The position numbers were made by a program, and so were the translations under genes. A stretch of DNA of 48,846 nt from positions 1 to 48,846 of the forward strand of contig JAIZVZ010000024.1 in assembly GCA_021768485.1 (NCBI GenBank), given 5' to 3'. Every line of letters starts with the position of its first letter. Position 1 is the first letter of the stretch. The notes below the pieces were generated by a model that was given only the letters and a program-made list of their open reading frames with translations, was not told the origin of the DNA and did not search any database. This document shows, one piece after another, positions 24,100-31,106 of this stretch. The DNA is from Oxalobacteraceae bacterium. Lineage in GTDB: Bacteria > Pseudomonadota > Gammaproteobacteria > Burkholderiales > Burkholderiaceae_D.

Positions 24100-25253
24100 T
24101 TCGTTCCCAATATCTCACGCAGCTTCGCTGCAAAGTCCGGATCATCACCCGGCCGCGAGCCATCATCGACGACCGACCAGCGACCGCGACAGTTCGGGTG
24201 GGCCAGACCAGTCGGGATCCACCACAGCTCGCTCGGCTCACGCGGCACCAGCTTCCCGCCGACACGCTTGAACGGCGATGCGCTGCGCTTCAGGTTGTTC
24301 TTGCCCGGCCAGATTTGCGTCTCGCCATCCTTGTCCGGGTCGTTGGCATCGACCACCTCCACCACCACGCCGTCAATCTTGCGGCAGAACGGGCACGCGC
24401 CGCGGTACTGCTCGATGCGCTTCACGCGCGCACCTGGCACCAGGCTGGCAATCAGTCCCTCGTTCAGCGCATTGCCGGCCTCGGTGATGGCTATGCGGCG
24501 CCAGTCGCGGTTCAGCGTGCCCATGGCATCGAGCAGCTTCGATTCCAGGGCCGGCGTGCCGGGCGGCGGGGCGCCATACGCACGCTCTTCCAGATCCTGC
24601 GTGACAACGGAACGCATGCGGTGTCGCACGTCATCGGCCAGCGCGCGCACGTTCTCCACAGCGCGCACGCGCGCGAAGTCCAGCGCCTGGCGGAACCGGC
24701 CGCCGATGCCAAACTGCTGCACGGCGCCGGACACGGTCGACGGCATCGCTCGCAGGATCTTGTCGGCCTGCACCGGTGTAGGCTCTTTCTCCAGATTGGC
24801 CTGCACCTTTCCCATCATGCCGGCGCGCACCGCCAGCCATTCGGCCTCAGTTTGCATGGCGTCAGCCGGCAGGTAGTCCTGCACGACCAGGTCGATCGAC
24901 ATCATGTGATCGTCCAGCGTCCATTGCGCCGGCGGCAGGCTTTGGAGGTACAGCCGCATCAGCTCCTTCTCGTCGGAGCTCCAGCGCGCCATCAGGCCGT
25001 CAGGGCGAACAGGCGGCACCAGCCCAGAATCGAACTTGGCACCTGACTGCCATTTCAGCACCGCGCGCCGCACAGCATCCAGGCGCAACAGGCCGCGCGA
25101 CGAAAACAGCTCAACCAGCGCCTCAATCAGCGGGCTCGGGTGCTTATCCCAAATCAGATCAGGATCGCCGTCGCCGATCGCCTTGTGCAGGTGTTCAAGC
25201 GCTTCATTGGTGTGGTGTTCGCAGCAGGCCGCCACGTCGATTAGCATTGTCAT
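24096..25253 (-). CDS. Mu gpF-like minor head protein
   Basis: 385 aa. The helical N-terminal two thirds include the DWRRIAITEAGNALNEGLIASLVPG region common in SPP1 gp7/Mu gpF head morphogenesis proteins. The C-terminal domain has a CPFCRKIDG zinc-type knuckle (about residue 290) and the signature HPNCRGRW (about 347-354). These proteins bind the portal or procapsid and often enter the cell with the DNA. It lies between the tRNA array and the pyrophosphatase-like gene. The ATG is 6 nt after a promoter-like hexamer with no SD, so a leaderless message is predicted. Confidence 0.85.
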   Translation of the reverse strand: MTMLIDVAACCEHHTNEALEHLHKAIGDGDPDLIWDKHPSPLIEALVELFSSRGLLRLDAVRRAVLKWQSGAKFDSGLVPPVRPDGLMARWSSDEKELMRLYLQSLPPAQWTLDDHMMSIDLVVQDYLPADAMQTEAEWLAVRAGMMGKVQANLEKEPTPVQADKILRAMPSTVSGAVQQFGIGGRFRQALDFARVRAVENVRALADDVRHRMRSVVTQDLEERAYGAPPPGTPALESKLLDAMGTLNRDWRRIAITEAGNALNEGLIASLVPGARVKRIEQYRGACPFCRKIDGVVVEVVDANDPDKDGETQIWPGKNNLKRSASPFKRVGGKLVPREPSELWWIPTGLAHPNCRGRWSVVDDGSRPGDDPDFAAKLREILGTK

Positions 25254-25259
25254 GAGTAG

Positions 25260-25275
25260 ATGGTAGGGTCACGAC
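25260..25275 (-). promoter_or_regulatory. Promoter-like element, leaderless spacing, before the minor head gene
   Basis: Minus strand: GTCGTGA-CCC-TACCAT, then CTACTC and ATG (25253). It starts right after the tRNA-operon terminator. Confidence 0.77.
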
Positions 25276-25276
25276 A

Positions 25277-25306
25277 ACAAAAAACCCGGCGCGGGGCCGG
25301 GTTTTA
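25277..25306 (-). terminator. Terminator at the end of the tRNA transcript
   Basis: AAAACCCGGC/GCCGGGTTTT stem with a 5-nt loop, then TTTTTT on the minus strand. The 120 nt between it and tRNA-Thr hold no gene I can support. Confidence 0.85.
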
Positions 25307-25427
25307 GGGATGGCACGTTCTTCGAAGTATGGTGGCTGCGGTGTATCCATCGACAAGTCCCACGTGGGTACTCGTTTGCGCCCCAGTCCTATCTGGAAAG
25401 TGGGCGCTGCTCTCTACATGGTTTTTA

Positions 25428-25503
25428 TGGTGCCGCCTGACGGATTCGAACCGCCGACCCGCTGCTTACAAAACAGCCGCTCTACCAGCTGAGCTAAGGG
25501 GGC
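25428..25503 (-). tRNA. tRNA-Thr (UGU)
   Basis: 76 nt including encoded CCA. Anticodon loop TTTGTAA gives UGU, reading ACA. D arm GCTC/GAGC and T loop TTCGAAT are normal. The acceptor stem GCCCCCT/AGGCGGC has one C-C mismatch at pair 4-69. Last gene of a five-tRNA array. Confidence 0.88.
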
Positions 25504-25509
25504 AAAACC

Positions 25510-25584
25510 TGGCAAACCGTATGGGTTTCGATCCCATCTACGCAGCGTGAAAGGCTGCTGACATCACCAGACGTCTAACGGTTC
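25510..25584 (-). tRNA. tRNA-Glu (UUC), unusual T loop
   Basis: 75 nt with encoded CCA. Acceptor stem GAACCGT/ACGGTTT (G-U at 1-72), discriminator G, anticodon stem GCAGC/GCTGC and loop CTTTCAC as in bacterial tRNA-Glu. The T stem ATGGG/CCCAT is intact, but the loop is ATCGAAA, so the near-universal T54 is replaced by A. The D stem is three base pairs. It fits exactly between neighbouring tRNAs. Confidence 0.78.
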
Positions 25585-25592
25585 GCTGAAAC

Positions 25593-25678
25593 TGGCGGAA
25601 GATGAAGGAATCGAACCATCAGCCATCCCTGACTGCCACGGTTTTCAAGACCGCTTCGCTCCCTGAGCGGCATCTTCC
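25593..25678 (-). tRNA. tRNA-Ser (UGA)
   Basis: 86 nt with encoded CCA. Acceptor GGAAGAT/ATCTTCC, discriminator G, anticodon loop CTTGAAA gives UGA (codon UCA). The long variable arm is of the class II type expected for Ser, and the T loop TTCGATT is normal. Confidence 0.93.
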
Positions 25679-25683
25679 AAAAC

Positions 25684-25771
25684 TGGCGGTAGCTGTAGGA
25701 TTCGAACCTACGCACCCTTGCGAGTGGACGGCTTAGCAAGCCGCTGCTTTCGGCCTCTCAGCCAAGCTACC
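25684..25771 (-). tRNA. tRNA-Ser (GCU)
   Basis: 88 nt with encoded CCA. Acceptor GGTAGCT/AGCTACC, discriminator G, anticodon loop TTGCTAA gives GCU (codons AGC/AGU). It has a long variable arm and a normal T loop TTCGAAT. Confidence 0.93.
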
Positions 25772-25779
25772 TTTAAAAC

Positions 25780-25865
25780 TGGTGGAGCAGGATGGAATCG
25801 AACCACCTACGAACTAGCGTGCTTGTGGGTTACAGCCACACCCCTTACCGGTCGGGCACCGCTCC
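25780..25865 (-). tRNA. tRNA-Tyr (GUA)
   Basis: 86 nt with encoded CCA. Acceptor GGAGCGG/CTGCTCC (one G-U), discriminator A, anticodon loop CTGTAAC gives GUA. The long variable arm fits bacterial tRNA-Tyr. First tRNA of the array, 7 nt after the 53-aa gene. Confidence 0.9.
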
Positions 25866-25872
25866 GTTGCTA

Positions 25873-26034
25873 CTACCTCACGCCGCATTTCGCGCGTTGA
25901 TCGTTATTGTACAACATTTCCCAGCCAAGCTGGCGGCGAATTTCTTCCGGTGACGGCGGCGGCGTTGTTGCCACGCTACGGCGCGTCATAAACAAACGAA
26001 CCTGCTCTTTGCTCGGGTGAGTCGTCTCCGCCAT
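25873..26034 (-). CDS. Small protein preceding the tRNA array (53 aa)
   Basis: ATG at 26034 preceded by GAGGAG at a good distance. It encodes MAETTHPSKEQVRLFMTRRS, then VATTPPPSPEEIRRQLGWEM and a short tail. The balanced, helix-prone composition and strong ribosome site argue for a real gene. It ends 7 nt before tRNA-Tyr, so the tRNAs are probably processed from the same transcript. Function unknown. Confidence 0.7.
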   Translation of the reverse strand: MAETTHPSKEQVRLFMTRRSVATTPPPSPEEIRRQLGWEMLYNNDQRAKCGVR

Positions 26035-26215
26035 GTTGCGCTCCTCATTGGGACTGCAATCGGACCTACTGGGGTTGCCCCATGCGACTACGCACCGTTA
26101 CCGATGCGCTGGGACTGCGCGTGCTGCACGCTGGATGACCAAAGCAGCTATTGGCAATGAATACGGGCCGAGGCCCCCGACTCCAGCTGCCGGCGCAGTG
26201 CAGTCTTTCACTTAC

Positions 26216-26231
26216 AGTTTGCTGTCACGAG
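26216..26231 (-). promoter_or_regulatory. Weaker promoter-like element before the 53-aa gene and tRNA array
   Basis: Minus strand: CTCGTGA-CAG-CAAACT, overlapping the stop of the HD-domain gene. It keeps the invariant A and T of the hexamer but otherwise departs from consensus. A 180-nt leader to the 53-aa gene would follow; no other feature is seen in that gap. Confidence 0.4.
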
Positions 26232-26779
26232 CTGCGTTGCGCACATCGATCAGCGTCTGGATGCCGCCGCTGGGCATACACATCGGCAAAAAGATTCATC
26301 AACACAGGATGCTTGTAAGCCATGGCCTCAACTACTTCGCGCGCATCCTCGAAATATTGAATTTTCTTTTCGATAGACCACGGCGGCGGCGCATCAAGAA
26401 TATCGCGCAGGTTTGCCGTCTTGTCGGCTATCTTGATGAAGCACGCACGTTCGCTCATGTCGCGTGCATGCGCAACCTGCCATGCTTTTTTCGTTTCAGG
26501 AGTGACGGAAGGATCGTTCGTCAGCTCATACACAACGTCAGCCACAGTGGCACCAAATAGGTCCGTCAGCTGCTGGTGCGTCGCCAGTGTGTCCTCCAAC
26601 GTGTCATGGAGCAGAGCGGCGATGATCACTTCGTTGTCGGTGATGCCGGCCTCGTCGCACAAAATCGCGGCTACCGCGCGGGGGTGCTCGATATACGGAA
26701 CGGCCGGTGCACCTTGGATGCCTTTTCGGAACTGGCCGGCATGGGCATGTTCCGCAAAGGCGTCGGCAGCGGCGATCAC
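26225..26779 (-). CDS. HD-domain (p)ppGpp hydrolase-like protein (small alarmone hydrolase, MESH1-like)
   Basis: 184 aa. Motifs in order: HAGQFRKG (13-20), PYIEHP with His32, ALLHDTLEDT with His58-Asp59 and Glu62-Asp63, and FIKIADKTANL with Asp119. This is the full metal-binding and catalytic set of RelA/SpoT-type hydrolase and MESH1-like domains that remove the 3' pyrophosphate from (p)ppGpp. Length matches stand-alone hydrolases (about 170-200 aa). It overlaps the 66-aa gene by 4 nt and shares a transcript with a protein holding a RelA/SpoT-synthetase-like domain, suggesting a linked alarmone function, for instance blocking stringent-response defence or reversing a toxic synthetase. The role is inference. 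Confidence 0.87.
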   Translation of the reverse strand: MIAAADAFAEHAHAGQFRKGIQGAPAVPYIEHPRAVAAILCDEAGITDNEVIIAALLHDTLEDTLATHQQLTDLFGATVADVVYELTNDPSVTPETKKAWQVAHARDMSERACFIKIADKTANLRDILDAPPPWSIEKKIQYFEDAREVVEAMAYKHPVLMNLFADVYAQRRHPDADRCAQRSS

Positions 26780-26976
26780 GCTGGTTCCTTAACGGCCTCG
26801 GCTTTGCTAGCGCCCATCAACGCCTGGGCATCAGCCTCGTCGATGACATTGCCCCACTCAAGCGGCTTTGGCACATCGCCCTTGTATGGCTCGAACTTTT
26901 CTCCCGTCCAAACCTCTTTCGGCCAGGCCCGCGCGGGACCACGGAAAACAGCGCCTTCATTCTCGATAAACACCAC
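26776..26976 (-). CDS. Small protein between the alarmone-type genes (66 aa)
   Basis: Starts at GTG 26976 with a perfect AGGAGG 5 nt upstream, and overlaps the end of the RelA/SpoT-like gene by 20 nt and the start of the hydrolase gene by 4 nt. The protein, beginning MVFIENEGAVFRGPARAWPK, has a compact beta-type start with WTGEKFEPYKGDVPKPLEWG in the middle. The spacing makes it part of a three-gene translationally coupled set. No family is recognised. Confidence 0.75.
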   Translation of the reverse strand: MVFIENEGAVFRGPARAWPKEVWTGEKFEPYKGDVPKPLEWGNVIDEADAQALMGASKAEAVKEPA

Positions 26977-28387
26977 GATGACCTCCTTTCAGCAACATGA
27001 TCATAGTGCCAGATGTACCGGATTTGGTCAAGGAATCGCTAGGTTTTGTGTCATCACCGCCACTGGCTGACGACCACGCATCGCTGTAAATTTTCTTCTG
27101 CGCCTTGAGTGCTTCGTAGAATTTCTTGTGATCCTCATCGCTCCAGGCTTCTGTTGGCTGGTCTTCCTGGTACTTTCCTTGAAGCGAACGGGTCGCCTCG
27201 TAATCCTTATGCCCGGCGTCTTTAGCCAGCGTCATAGCCTTCAGGTGGACCTGCATCTCGGCCAGCATGCCGTTGGGCAGCTTCACGATCATCATCAGGT
27301 CGCGATACCCCTCGCTCGTCGGCTTCGCAAAGCGATCCTTCGGCTTCTGCGCAACCTCGATGCCGGCGGCAGTCAGCTTATCGACCACGGTTTTCACATC
27401 TTCCATCGTCGGCACGCTGATGGTGGCGCGCACCATGTCCCGCAACTGAGACCAGTCGCCACCGTAGTCCGCTTCGACTTTTTCGCGCGCGCGATCGGCG
27501 CCCTTCAGGCTGCCGATGAAGACGTAACCCTTATCGTCCGCCCATTGCTCCGGCGTCAGACTTTTCGGCTTCAGGCCTCCAACCAAGCCCATATCCGCCT
27601 GCACCTTGCCCAGGATATCCTGATATTGCGCGAGACCTTCCGTGGCGCCCTTCAAGAGGCTGTCCCAGTCGTTGAAAGGCTGGTTCACTTTGACCGGCAG
27701 CGCATCGACATTGACGCTATCCAGGATGCCGCCAGTTGGCTTGGCCCCGGCAGCCGGCTTGTGCCCGGTGATCTGGTGGTGCAGCACGCGGTGTTCGCCG
27801 CCGGCGGCGTCATGCGCGACCACGCCGTGCTCGCCCACGCTGTGAATCGTCCCGGAACCCGCGTGCTCGCCGTTCTTGAACGACACGTGGTCGCCGGCCT
27901 GCAGGTTGTGCGTGCCGTAGCCGGCGGCGGCGCCGGCCTCCGGCGAGCGCTTCCAGTGGTTCGATGACTTCCCGTTTTTGTCGGTCACCTGCTCGATGTG
28001 AAGGCCCGGCCGGTTCTTGATCGGTCCGGCCTTCACGAACACAGCCAGGCGACCGTCGGCCAGCGATTTACCCAGCACCATTTTCTCCCCACGTGCTTCA
28101 GGTGGAATATTCAGGTAGCGGCGTTTCCCGTCGGAGCCGGTGACGATCATGCCGTCCTCGCCCTCCTCCAGCACGCTGTACTGCTGCGCGGCGCGCGACT
28201 TGTGGCCGAGGATATGCTCCCAGCGAACGCGGTGCGGCTTCTCAGCGTGGTGCACGGTGATGCCGTGCTTGCCGACGGCCTTCACCTGCGCAGACTGAGG
28301 GCCAGCCTTGTGCTGGAAATAGACGTGGTCGCCCACGCACACATCGGGATTGGCGACCGGCTCCGGCTTTTTCTGCGGCGTGACCAC
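26957..28387 (-). CDS. Polyvalent-type protein with RelA/SpoT nucleotidyltransferase-like domain
   Basis: 476 aa from GTG at 28387, chosen because it lies 1 nt after the portal stop with GAGG 6 nt upstream; the frame upstream overlaps the portal gene. Two KOW-like repeats (about 15-50 and 165-200; GDHVYFQHKAG, GDHVSFKNGEHAG) flank a phage-type segment AVFVKAGPIKNRPGLHIEQV. Residues about 290-400 match the synthetase fold: LRDMVRATISV (Asp near 315), KDRFAKPTSEGYRDLMMIV (Gly-Tyr), AEMQVHL (Glu near 377) and GHKDYE. (p)ppGpp synthetases and toxic SAS enzymes use these Asp, Tyr and Glu. The C-terminus MIMLLKGGHRGV resembles the effector end tag. Activity is unproven. Confidence 0.77.
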   Translation of the reverse strand: MVTPQKKPEPVANPDVCVGDHVYFQHKAGPQSAQVKAVGKHGITVHHAEKPHRVRWEHILGHKSRAAQQYSVLEEGEDGMIVTGSDGKRRYLNIPPEARGEKMVLGKSLADGRLAVFVKAGPIKNRPGLHIEQVTDKNGKSSNHWKRSPEAGAAAGYGTHNLQAGDHVSFKNGEHAGSGTIHSVGEHGVVAHDAAGGEHRVLHHQITGHKPAAGAKPTGGILDSVNVDALPVKVNQPFNDWDSLLKGATEGLAQYQDILGKVQADMGLVGGLKPKSLTPEQWADDKGYVFIGSLKGADRAREKVEADYGGDWSQLRDMVRATISVPTMEDVKTVVDKLTAAGIEVAQKPKDRFAKPTSEGYRDLMMIVKLPNGMLAEMQVHLKAMTLAKDAGHKDYEATRSLQGKYQEDQPTEAWSDEDHKKFYEALKAQKKIYSDAWSSASGGDDTKPSDSLTKSGTSGTMIMLLKGGHRGVYRE

Positions 28388-28388
28388 G

Positions 28389-30155
28389 TCAGACCTCGAT
28401 CGACAGGATCGACAGACCGTAGGCCTTGGCCATGTCATCGCCGCCGGCGCTGCTGGCGGCCGGGTCGCTGTTCGGATTGGCCGCCACGGCGCCGGTTGGG
28501 TTGTCGCCGAAGTCTTGCTTGCCGCCGTCACCGAAGTCCTGCGGCTGATCATCGCCCTGCGCCGGCTGCGCCTCGCCATCAGGCCCAGGCGTGCCGAAAT
28601 CTTCTTGGCCTGCCTGCTGCTCAGCCTGCCAGGCTCCCAGCAGCGAAGGATTGATCGGCGCGTTGCCCCACGCTTCCGGGATCTCGTCCAGGCTGTCCAG
28701 CGCGCGCATCTCGTTGACCGTCAGCGTCAGCTTTTGGCGCTCGAACTTCTTGTCCTCGTCCTCTTCGGTCAGGCCGGTAAAGCGGAACACCAGGTCGTCG
28801 GAAAAATCCGAGACGATGTAATCACTGAACTCGTCCTCGAAATACGACAGCAGTGGATGCAGGCCTTTGTCCTTCGAGCTGGCCAGCTTCTCCTCGGTGT
28901 CGTTGCCATTGCCGATGCCGCCGTTCTTGCTGCTGAACGACTCGAAATTGATCTCGTCCGGCCCGATGCCGAAGATCGCGCAGATGATCGACGTCAGGAA
29001 CGTCATCCACTTCGCGAAGGCCATCTCATCGTGGTCGTTGCCGAATTTCTCGTAGCTCGCCTTGGATTCTTGGTCCTTCGATACCATGACCGGCATGGCC
29101 CAAGCGTTCTGCACGCCGTTTGTCATGGACTTCAGGTAGCGCTTGAACGCGGCCAAGTCGTCCTTGTCGTACTGGCCCGACATGTGCAGCACGCCCTTTG
29201 GAATGCTGTTGCTGTCGAAATACTTGCCGTTGTACGTCATGGCGTTCAGCAAATACGTCACGGTGCGGATCAGCACCTCGCACTCGCTCATGCCGTAGCC
29301 GCCGACCAGCACATCGGTGCGCGGGTTGCGCGGCTTGTAGATCAGGTTGTCGAAGGTGTAGAGCGTGCGCGGGCGGCCCTGCACCACTTGCAGCGCGCGG
29401 ATCTCGTCGTCACCCTGGTAGCCCTCTTCTGTGCACAGCCGGATGGTGGCGCCATCGACGGCGTACATGCCGTCCATGCCCAGCGACTTGTCGCGCTTGA
29501 ATTCGGTCTCGATCGGCGCCGAGTCCATCGTCAGGCTGTCACGCGTCAACTTGGCCATGAACGTGCCGAAGTCATCGCGCTTCAGTCGCGCGCGCTTGCG
29601 CGGGTTCGACTCGAAACCGCAGTTGCTGAAGAAGCTTTGCAGCGACTTGATGCGATCCTTGTCAGCGCCGCTGACGTGCGCGTCCTTGTCCTTCAGGCGG
29701 ATCTCGAAGCCAGGGCCGACGCCATTCTCCTGCGCGCGGCAGAAGCGCTGCACCTGCTTGATGCGCGTCATGATCACGGCGTTGAGGATCGGCGTCTGGT
29801 CGACCATCTGCCGCATGCTGTCGTAGCTGAATTGACCAGGCCGCTCGTACCAGTCGCCGCTGACGTTGATCTGCAGGTCGTCCAGGTACATCGACTGCAT
29901 GCCCTCAGGGCTGCGTTTGCTGGCGCTGTTTGGGAATGGGATCACCTTGCCGGCGCGCTGCGCCTTGGCGAAGGCCTGCTCTTCCAGGTCGGCCAGGATA
30001 TGGTCGATCACAGGCTTGATATCGTCGCGCGGTAGCAACAGGTCGGACAGCGATGTGGGCATCACTGACTTGGTCAGCTCCGTCTCTGCGTCGAACCGTT
30101 CATCGGCCGGCGCGCGCGGATCGCTGAGTACAGTACGGGCATTGTCGGTAGTCAT
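28389..30155 (-). CDS. Portal protein
   Basis: 588 aa. Visible portal features: the N-terminal wing (QFSYDSMRQMVDQTPILNAVIMTRIKQVQRF, about 105-140), IYKPRNPRTDVLVGGYGMSECE (about 275-295), TYLLNAMTYNGKYFDSNSIPKGVLHMSG and FAKWMTFLTSIICAIFGIGPDEINFES (about 370-395), as in HK97-type phage portals. The dodecameric portal is the DNA entry vertex and docks terminase and neck. The acidic, Asn/Gln-rich C-terminal tail is disordered. A promoter-like hexamer ends 6 nt before the ATG and there is no SD. It heads a transcript with the RelA/SpoT-like and hydrolase-like genes. Confidence 0.9.
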   Translation of the reverse strand: MTTDNARTVLSDPRAPADERFDAETELTKSVMPTSLSDLLLPRDDIKPVIDHILADLEEQAFAKAQRAGKVIPFPNSASKRSPEGMQSMYLDDLQINVSGDWYERPGQFSYDSMRQMVDQTPILNAVIMTRIKQVQRFCRAQENGVGPGFEIRLKDKDAHVSGADKDRIKSLQSFFSNCGFESNPRKRARLKRDDFGTFMAKLTRDSLTMDSAPIETEFKRDKSLGMDGMYAVDGATIRLCTEEGYQGDDEIRALQVVQGRPRTLYTFDNLIYKPRNPRTDVLVGGYGMSECEVLIRTVTYLLNAMTYNGKYFDSNSIPKGVLHMSGQYDKDDLAAFKRYLKSMTNGVQNAWAMPVMVSKDQESKASYEKFGNDHDEMAFAKWMTFLTSIICAIFGIGPDEINFESFSSKNGGIGNGNDTEEKLASSKDKGLHPLLSYFEDEFSDYIVSDFSDDLVFRFTGLTEEDEDKKFERQKLTLTVNEMRALDSLDEIPEAWGNAPINPSLLGAWQAEQQAGQEDFGTPGPDGEAQPAQGDDQPQDFGDGGKQDFGDNPTGAVAANPNSDPAASSAGGDDMAKAYGLSILSIEV

Positions 30156-30161
30156 GCGGCC

Positions 30162-30177
30162 AGTATCGCATCACGAC
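30162..30177 (-). promoter_or_regulatory. Promoter-like element, leaderless spacing, before portal
   Basis: Minus strand: GTCGTGA-TGC-GATACT, then GGCCGC and ATG (30155). No SD. Confidence 0.78.
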
Positions 30178-30215
30178 ATAGCGGCGGCCGGCGTGGCGCC
30201 GACGACACGCTTAAG

Positions 30216-30244
30216 TTGCATCGTTTTGCGATATTGATTATTAT
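30216..30244 (+). promoter_or_regulatory. Sigma-70-type promoter for the plus-strand operon
   Basis: TTGCAT-N17-TATTAT with optimal spacing. Predicted +1 near 30251. Divergent from the portal promoter, with about 40 nt between the two elements. Confidence 0.7.
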
Positions 30245-30250
30245 TGATAC

Positions 30251-30310
30251 ACAGCAGCGTCGGAAACAGACCTGCAATCTGATGACCTGCCGCCGCGCAG
30301 GTCTATTTTT
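30251..30310 (+). ncRNA. Short leader transcript or small RNA ending at an intrinsic terminator
   Basis: From the predicted start, about 60 nt lead to a 7-bp stem GACCTGC (30284-30290)/GCAGGTC (30297-30303) followed by TATTTTT. A second upstream copy, AGACCTGC (30268-30275), can pair with the same 3' arm over 8 bp. It could be an attenuated leader for the 68-aa gene at 30367 or a free small RNA. Confidence 0.45.
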
Positions 30311-30342
30311 GAAGGCCAAGCCTTCACGTCACACTGCCCGGG

Positions 30343-30357
30343 GCGCTTACCGGGCGC
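30343..30357 (+). promoter_or_regulatory. Leader hairpin GCGCTT-ACC-GGGCGC before a start codon
   Basis: Six-pair hairpin (two G-U) ending 9 nt before the ATG at 30367. The same element precedes the genes at 37097 and 41072, and a weaker form precedes the minus-strand gene at 48495. Confidence 0.5.
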
Positions 30358-30366
30358 TGGATCACC

Positions 30367-30573
30367 ATGAAATCCGAAAAACGTATCGCAATGAAGAATC
30401 TGCCAGCACGGCTGCCGATTTTTCCGAGCATTACTGCTTGGCTGTTGCTCGACCGCCTCCAAGCACCAGGCTATGCCTACGGTATCACCTTCACTTTGCT
30501 CGGCATCGTGGCCGTTGGGGCGATTATCTCGATGATCAACGACACAGCAGTCGACATCTTCAAGGGCTACTGA
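30367..30573 (+). CDS. Small membrane protein (68 aa)
   Basis: Starts MKSEKRIAMKNLPARLPIFP with a basic N-terminus, then one or two hydrophobic stretches (PSITAWLLLDRL; YGITFTLLGIVAVGAIISMI, about 37-57) and ends AVDIFKGY. One clear transmembrane helix is expected. It follows the sigma-70-type promoter, the leader terminator and the conserved hairpin, with only GGA at a loose distance as ribosome site. It may be an early inner-membrane protein; no family is recognised. Confidence 0.65.
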   Translation: MKSEKRIAMKNLPARLPIFPSITAWLLLDRLQAPGYAYGITFTLLGIVAVGAIISMINDTAVDIFKGY

Positions 30574-30575
30574 TC

Positions 30576-31043
30576 ATGCTCTTCTCCATCATCAACCCCT
30601 CCGACCCATACACCCTGGAAGCCGACGACCTGGAAATCGCCGCGAACGCTGTGGCGCTGATCGGCCATGGCGCCTATGGCCTTCAGGAACTGACCGGCGA
30701 CAAATCCGGAAACGTGCCCATCTTCCTGGAAACCGGCCACGACGAGTGGTTCACCAAGCAGTTCGGCCGCGACTTCGCCACCAGCCTCAACCACGTGATG
30801 GCGAACCGCGCGCCGGATTTGGCCAAGGCCCTGGCCTCGGTGTTCATCGGCACGCCGGCGGACAAGCGGCAATTCGACCAGGACGCCCGCGACTGGGATG
30901 AGGACGAATTCCACTTGAAGCTCACCGAGCGCCATGACGCCAAGCGTACCAGCATGAACGATATCGGCCGCATCGCGTGGGGCCTGGCCGACGTAGTCGC
31001 CAACAGCGCGCTGGCGCAGGCGGAGGCCGGCGGCGAAGGCTGA
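30576..31043 (+). CDS. Uncharacterised early-type protein (155 aa)
   Basis: Starts 2 nt after the previous stop: MLFSIINPSDPYTLEADDLE. Central NVPIFLETGHDEWFTKQFGRDFATSLNHVMANRAPDLAKALASVFIG is a conserved-looking block seen in accessory genes of proteobacterial phages, but no function is known to me. The C-terminal part is helical and charged. It closes a two-gene operon before a bidirectional terminator. Confidence 0.72.
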   Translation: MLFSIINPSDPYTLEADDLEIAANAVALIGHGAYGLQELTGDKSGNVPIFLETGHDEWFTKQFGRDFATSLNHVMANRAPDLAKALASVFIGTPADKRQFDQDARDWDEDEFHLKLTERHDAKRTSMNDIGRIAWGLADVVANSALAQAEAGGEG

Positions 31044-31054
31044 AGGCGACAGAC

Positions 31055-31094
31055 GTAAAAAAGCCCGGCTACTGGAAGGTGGCCGGGCTTTTTG
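31055..31094. terminator. Bidirectional terminator between convergent genes
   Basis: AAAAAAGCCCGGC pairs with GCCGGGCTTTTT around a 12-nt loop. T runs lie on both strands, serving the plus-strand operon and the minus-strand propeller gene. Confidence 0.88.
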
Positions 31095-31106
31095 TTGGTC
31101 AACTGG

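Noticed and set aside
25310-25427. Partly paired sequence between the terminator and tRNA-Thr, considered as a sixth tRNA or small RNA
   Set aside because: No T loop, acceptor end or promoter can be aligned; only short GCGCCC/GGGCGC pairing is seen.
26035-26224. Gap after the hydrolase gene, considered as a gene or tRNA
   Set aside because: No open frame with a ribosome site and no tRNA arms; kept as a probable leader of the 53-aa gene.
28350-30035. Plus-strand open frame of 561 codons opposite the portal
   Set aside because: Shadow frame; the portal reading has clear conserved segments.
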